Part shown: piece by piece, positions 6,948 through 11,053 of the stretch
How the letters are laid out: every line of letters starts with the position of its first letter
How positions within the stretch are numbered: position 1 is the stretch's first letter
Assembly: GCA_002256705.1 (NCBI GenBank)
Contig: NQJI01000022.1
Span: forward strand, 1-11,053
Length of the DNA stretch: 11,053 bases
Direction: 5' to 3'
Source of the DNA: Methylococcaceae bacterium NSM2-1
GTDB taxonomy: Bacteria > Pseudomonadota > Gammaproteobacteria > Methylococcales > Methylomonadaceae
Position numbers and translations under genes: made by a program
The notes under the pieces: generated by a model
Database searches by the model: none
Told to the model about the DNA's origin: nothing
The model's input: the letters and a program-made list of their open reading frames with translations, nothing else

Positions 6948-7131
6948 TATTTTTCCAGACTGCTTCTTAGTCTCGATAACTGCGGCTAAAAGCCCCCCGG
7001 CAATATCTGAACTATTAGCGGGGTCTGAAAAATTTAAAACATGGTTTGCTTGACATTTCCTTTTTCACAATTTATTTAGTTGCCATTGCTGAACATTATC
7101 TATTGATCATAATCGCGTAAATAACAGAAAT
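6948..7131. other. Non-coding stretch between IS remnant and gat operon terminator
   Basis: No gene is seen. A 10-bp direct repeat TGCTGAACAT occurs in the transposase tail (6916-6925) and again here (7087-7096) in a loosely similar context, which might be the scrap of a second element. GGGGTCTG at 7020 pairs with CAGACCCC at 7154. Confidence 0.35.
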
Positions 7132-7161
7132 AAAAAAGGGGCATGTATTGCTACAGACCCC
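7020..7161. repeat. Possible small inverted-repeat element (142 bp)
   Basis: GGGGTCTG (7020-7027) and CAGACCCC (7154-7161) form perfect 8-bp terminal inverted repeats with outward-facing G runs, as in some miniature IS derivatives. There is no coding content and no obvious target duplication. The right end overlaps the gat terminator, so chance is a real alternative. Confidence 0.25.
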
Positions 7162-7169
7162 CCTTTTTT
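7132..7169 (-). terminator. Rho-independent terminator of gatCAB
   Basis: Perfect 10-bp inverted repeat AAAAAAGGGG (7132-7141) and CCCCTTTTTT (7160-7169) with an 18-nt loop, beginning 18 nt after the gatB stop on the minus strand. The stem ends in a T run on either strand, so it may also stop transcription coming from the IS side. Confidence 0.8.
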
Positions 7170-7187
7170 ATTATTTGATTGGTTGTT

Positions 7188-8621
7188 TTACTGATTTAGT
7201 TTTACCTTCAGCATTTTATTAACCTCGGCCGGATTTGCTTTGCCTTGCATTTCTTTCATGACCTGGCCGACAAAGAATGCAAACACCTTATCTTTGCCAC
7301 TGCGATATTGCTCAACCTGGCCGGGATTATCGGCAATGATTTTATCAATAATAGCTTCAATTGCGCCGGTGTCAGTGATCTGCTTTAAGCCTTTTGCGGC
7401 GATAATTTCATCGGCTGTGGCGGTGCTTTGCCACATTTCTTCAAACACTTGCTTGGCGATTTTTCCGGAAATGGTATTGTCTCGAATGCGCGCCAATAAA
7501 CCCGCCAGACGCTCGGAACCGACAGGCGAATCCATAATTTCCAAGCCGGCTTTATTCAGCGCAGCGGAAAGCTCGCCTGTTATCCAGTTGACACATAGCT
7601 TTGCTTCGCACCCTGATTCTTTAAGTACTCGTTCGAAATAATCAGCCATCTGACAAGAATACGTGAGAATAGCCGCATTCTCTTCATCCAGAGCGTATTG
7701 ATCCTTAAAACGATGTTTTTTAGCCTGCGGTAATTCAGGCAATTGTGCTTTTACCACCGTCTTGTAATCTTCGCTAATAAGGACGGGTAACAAATCGGGG
7801 TCGGGAAAATAGCGGTAATCATTGGCCTCTTCCTTGCTGCGCATGGAGCGCGTTTCATCTTTTACCGAATCATACAAGCGGGTTTCCTGAATGACTCTGC
7901 CGCCGTTTTCTATCAGCTCAATTTGGCGCTCGATTTCATGATTAATGGCTTTCTCGACGAACTTGAATGAGTTGATATTTTTGATTTCTGCTCGCGTGCC
8001 ATATTTTTTTTGACCTTTTGGACGCACCGATACGTTGGCATCACAGCGGAACGAACCTTCCTGCATATTGCCGTCACAAATATCCAGATAACGCACCAGT
8101 TCATGCAGCTTTTTCATGTATGCGACGGCTTCTTTCGCCGAACGCATATCCGGCTCGGATACAATTTCCAGCAATGGCGTTCCTGCACGGTTTAAATCAA
8201 TCCCGGTCAAGCCGTGAAAATCTTCATGCAGCGACTTACCGGCATCTTCTTCCAGATGAGCACGGGTAATACCTATGCGTTTCATTATGCCATCCACTTC
8301 AATATCCAAGTGGCCATTACCCACTATCGGCAATTCCATTTGACTTATTTGATAGCCTTTGGGCAAATCAGGGTAAAAATAATTTTTTCTGGCAAAAACG
8401 GAATAAGGAGCAATTTCCGCTTCAATTGCCATTCCAAATATGACTGCTTTATGCACAGCTTCTTCATTTAATACCGGTAAAACACCGGGCAAGCCTAAAT
8501 CAACGGCACAGGCCTGGGTGTTGGGTTCTGCTCCATACGCTGTAGATGCACCGGAAAAAATTTTTGATTTGGTGGCCAGTTGGGTATGAATTTCCAGGCC
8601 TATTACAGTTTCCCATTCCAT
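7188..8621 (-). CDS. gatB: Asp-tRNA(Asn)/Glu-tRNA(Gln) amidotransferase subunit B
   Basis: GatB is the tRNA-binding and kinase subunit of the GatCAB complex. It phosphorylates the misacylated Asp-tRNA(Asn) or Glu-tRNA(Gln) and amidates it with ammonia tunnelled from GatA. The 477-residue product opens with the typical [13 protein letters not shown]. It carries [61 protein letters not shown] and [12 protein letters not shown], and ends with the YqeY-like tail domain (about 330-477). The start was chosen at 8621: AAGGAG (8633-8628) is 6 nt away. The adjacent ATG at 8624 is only 3 nt from it, and starts further up, to 8693, lie inside gatA. The Shine-Dalgarno overlaps the gatA stop codon (8634-8632), indicating coupled translation. 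Confidence 0.97.
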   Translation of the reverse strand: MEWETVIGLEIHTQLATKSKIFSGASTAYGAEPNTQACAVDLGLPGVLPVLNEEAVHKAVIFGMAIEAEIAPYSVFARKNYFYPDLPKGYQISQMELPIVGNGHLDIEVDGIMKRIGITRAHLEEDAGKSLHEDFHGLTGIDLNRAGTPLLEIVSEPDMRSAKEAVAYMKKLHELVRYLDICDGNMQEGSFRCDANVSVRPKGQKKYGTRAEIKNINSFKFVEKAINHEIERQIELIENGGRVIQETRLYDSVKDETRSMRSKEEANDYRYFPDPDLLPVLISEDYKTVVKAQLPELPQAKKHRFKDQYALDEENAAILTYSCQMADYFERVLKESGCEAKLCVNWITGELSAALNKAGLEIMDSPVGSERLAGLLARIRDNTISGKIAKQVFEEMWQSTATADEIIAAKGLKQITDTGAIEAIIDKIIADNPGQVEQYRSGKDKVFAFFVGQVMKEMQGKANPAEVNKMLKVKLNQ

Positions 8622-8631
8622 CATTATCTCC

Positions 8632-10083
8632 TTACTCAAAACCTTTGGGGGTATGTTGATGCCAATCTGTGACCTGTTGATACTGATAGGCAATATTCAA
8701 TAAGCTGTCTTCTGCAAAATAATTGCCTATAATTTGCAAGCCAACGGGCATACCCGCTACAAATCCGGCGGGAATTGACATGGCAGGCACACCTGCGAGG
8801 TTGATGGCAATGGTATAAATATCGGATAAATACATTTCGATCGGATTGCCGATTTTTTCACCGATGCCAAAAGCAGTGGTTGGTGTTACCGGGCCCATAA
8901 TCACATCAACTTTCGCCAAAGCATTTTTGAAGTCTTCACTGATTAAACGCCGGATTTTTTGCGCCTTAATGTAATAAGCATCGTAATAACCCGCTGATAA
9001 AGCATAAGTTCCCATGAGAATACGGCGTTTAACTTCCTTGCCAAAACCTTCACCACGAGAGCGGGTGTATAAATCGGTTAAATCCACTGGGTTTTCACAG
9101 CGATAGCCATAACGCACACCATCGAAACGCGACAGGTTGGCAGAGCATTCAGCGGGCGCAATGACATAATAAGCAGGGATCGCCAACTTAAGATTAGGCA
9201 TACTGATTTCCTTGATTTCCGCCCCTAATTTGCGATATTCGTTGATAGCCGTTTCAAGGGTTGCCGCCATATTGCTGCTTAAACCATTACCAAAAAATTC
9301 TTTGGGTAAGCCGATTTTTAAACCTGCAAGGGAGTTATTCAGTCCAGCACGATAATCGGGTACGGGGCAATCAACACTGGTTGAGTCTTTTTCATCAAAC
9401 CCTGCCATGGTTTGCAACAGGATAGCGGCATCTTCAGCACTATGTGTCATGGGGCCGCCCTGATCAAGACTTGAGGCATAGGCAATCATACCGTAGCGGG
9501 ATACCCGTCCGTAAGTGGGTTTTAATCCGGTAATTCCACACAAGGCTGCTGGTTGGCGTATGGAACCGCCGGTGTCTGTGCCTGTTGCACAGACTGCCAG
9601 CCGAGCCGCGACGGCTGCTGCCGAACCGCCAGATGAACCGCCTGGTACCGTATGGGTATTCCAGGGATTTTTAACGACGCCATAATAACTGGTTTCATTG
9701 GATGAACCCATCGCGAACTCGTCCATATTGAGTTTGCCCAACATCACCGCGCCAGCCTGATTAAACTTTTCCACTATGGTGGCGTTATAGGGCGCAGTAA
9801 AATTATCGAGCATTTTAGAGCCACAGGTGGTTTTAACATCCAGGGTACAAAAAATGTCTTTTTGAGCAATGGGTATGCCGGTCAATAGTTCGGCTTTGCC
9901 GTTAGCCAGTCGAACATCCGCGGCTTTGGCATTTTGCAATGCGGCCTCTTCGGTGACGGTGATATAAGCATTAAGATGCTGGTGCTGCTTGATTCGATTC
10001 AAAAAAATCTGTGTCAGCTCTACGCTGGAAAATTCACCTGAACGCAAGCCCTGGGCCAATTCTATTAGTGTTTTAGTGTGCAT
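8632..10083 (-). CDS. gatA: Asp-tRNA(Asn)/Glu-tRNA(Gln) amidotransferase subunit A
   Basis: GatA is the glutaminase subunit, an amidase-signature enzyme that releases ammonia from glutamine for GatB. The 483-residue length is normal. The Ser-cisSer-Lys triad can be placed: Lys75 in [11 protein letters not shown], Ser150 in [14 protein letters not shown], and Ser174 in [14 protein letters not shown], with the spacing known for GatA. Other conserved blocks are [16 protein letters not shown] (115-130), [23 protein letters not shown] and [10 protein letters not shown]. The ATG at 10083-10081 is preceded by AAGAGA about 9 nt upstream that lies next to the gatC stop. Gaps to gatC (15 nt) and gatB (10 nt) show one operon. 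Confidence 0.98.
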   Translation of the reverse strand: MHTKTLIELAQGLRSGEFSSVELTQIFLNRIKQHQHLNAYITVTEEAALQNAKAADVRLANGKAELLTGIPIAQKDIFCTLDVKTTCGSKMLDNFTAPYNATIVEKFNQAGAVMLGKLNMDEFAMGSSNETSYYGVVKNPWNTHTVPGGSSGGSAAAVAARLAVCATGTDTGGSIRQPAALCGITGLKPTYGRVSRYGMIAYASSLDQGGPMTHSAEDAAILLQTMAGFDEKDSTSVDCPVPDYRAGLNNSLAGLKIGLPKEFFGNGLSSNMAATLETAINEYRKLGAEIKEISMPNLKLAIPAYYVIAPAECSANLSRFDGVRYGYRCENPVDLTDLYTRSRGEGFGKEVKRRILMGTYALSAGYYDAYYIKAQKIRRLISEDFKNALAKVDVIMGPVTPTTAFGIGEKIGNPIEMYLSDIYTIAINLAGVPAMSIPAGFVAGMPVGLQIIGNYFAEDSLLNIAYQYQQVTDWHQHTPKGFE

Positions 10084-10098
10084 TGTTGTGCGTTCTCT

Positions 10099-10386
10099 TT
10101 ATTCAATCACTTTCGGCACTAAATAAAGCCCCGCTTCGACTTGTGGCGCAATAGCCTGAAATTTCTTGCGATTATTCTGTTCTGTGACTACATCGGGTCT
10201 TAACCGTTGCACCTGATCCATGGGGTGAGCCATCGGCTCGACATCATCGGTATTCAACTCACCCATCCTGGTCATCAAATCCAGCATGCCTGACAAATCT
10301 TTCGCATAAGATTCAATATCATGTTTGTCAATTCCCAAACGCGCCAAATGCGCAATTTTGTTCACATCATCCGCCGTTAACGACAT
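10099..10386 (-). CDS. gatC: Asp-tRNA(Asn)/Glu-tRNA(Gln) amidotransferase subunit C
   Basis: Small 95-residue subunit that wraps around GatA and GatB and stabilises the complex. The sequence has the standard layout: N-terminal helix VNKIAHLARLGI (8-19), a second helix DLSGMLDLMTRMGELNTDDVEPMAHP (30-55), then the LRPDVVTE stretch and the C-terminal APQVEAGLYLVPKVIE that ends typical GatC proteins. ATG at 10386-10384 has GGAG seven nt upstream. It is the first gene of gatCAB and is divergent from mreB, 205 nt away; no convincing promoter for it could be fixed in that gap. Confidence 0.97.
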   Translation of the reverse strand: MSLTADDVNKIAHLARLGIDKHDIESYAKDLSGMLDLMTRMGELNTDDVEPMAHPMDQVQRLRPDVVTEQNNRKKFQAIAPQVEAGLYLVPKVIE

Positions 10387-10524
10387 TGTTTGTCTCCATA
10401 TTTAAAACTCAGTAAGAAAGGTATAAGATGCGTTATGGACAAGCTACATTCTGTGCCTTTGGTATTTGTGTAGCGTATTCCTAGACCTTGCAGAGTATAT
10501 TACTACAAAAATCATACTTATATC

Positions 10525-10554
10525 TTGCTCAAATACCTGCTTGATTGATAAAGT
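10525..10554 (+). promoter_or_regulatory. Candidate promoter of mreB
   Basis: TTGCTC (10525-10530), 18 nt, TAAAGT (10549-10554), each a partial match to sigma70 hexamers. It would give a leader of roughly 30 nt before mreB. Alternatives in the same AT-rich gap, such as TTGCAG at 10488, cannot be excluded. Confidence 0.3.
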
Positions 10555-10588
10555 AGTAACATTTTTATTCCTTAAAGGAAACAGGTAA

Positions 10589-11053
<465 letters not shown>

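Noticed and set aside
8622..8693. Longer gatB start at 8693 (24 extra residues)
   Set aside because: The extension lies inside gatA, is not part of the GatB family N-terminus, and the strong Shine-Dalgarno at 8633-8628 points to ATG 8621.

Overview
The window looks like the chromosome of a gammaproteobacterium of moderate GC content. A methanotroph or methylotroph of the Methylococcales type is my best guess. The grounds are an hrcA-grpE-dnaK operon with a CIRCE operator, a gatCAB operon divergent from mreB, and a periplasmic pair made of an MxaD-like SRPBCC protein and a seven-bladed YVTN propeller. The assignment is inference from gene content; there is no rRNA or other direct marker here.

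Left part (1-3814, minus strand): a heat-shock operon in the order hrcA, grpE, dnaK, with dnaK running to the window edge and dnaJ expected beyond it. Control appears layered. A sigma70-type promoter (TTGACA, 17 nt, TATTTT) fires into a CIRCE operator in front of hrcA. In addition, two near-perfect sigma32 (RpoH) promoters, both CTTGAA-N14-CCCCAT, overlap the stop codons of hrcA and of grpE. HrcA would thus repress the whole operon, while RpoH could raise grpE-dnaK and dnaK independently.

Middle part (3815-6120, plus strand): a promoter with a perfect TATAAT leads into two tightly spaced genes for exported proteins, an MxaD-like SRPBCC protein and a beta-propeller with seven repeats of exactly 42 residues. 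In methylotrophs such proteins accompany PQQ-dependent alcohol dehydrogenases, but no dehydrogenase or cytochrome gene is present here. A separate gene follows for a 95-residue conserved-looking protein of unknown function.

Scar region (6121-7187): a small graveyard of mobile DNA. It holds an N-terminal scrap of a DUF772/IS1182-like transposase joined to a dispersed 'LSKG' repeat, then a decayed C-terminal part of an IS5-family transposase with a core deletion, loss of the catalytic Glu and frameshifts. A possible 142-bp element bounded by 8-bp inverted repeats comes next. The region ends at the strong hairpin terminator of the gat operon.

Right part (7188-11053): gatC, gatA and gatB (minus strand) encode the three subunits of the Asp-tRNA(Asn)/Glu-tRNA(Gln) amidotransferase with short intergenic gaps. 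Divergently, mreB (plus strand, cut by the window end) encodes the rod-shape actin homologue.
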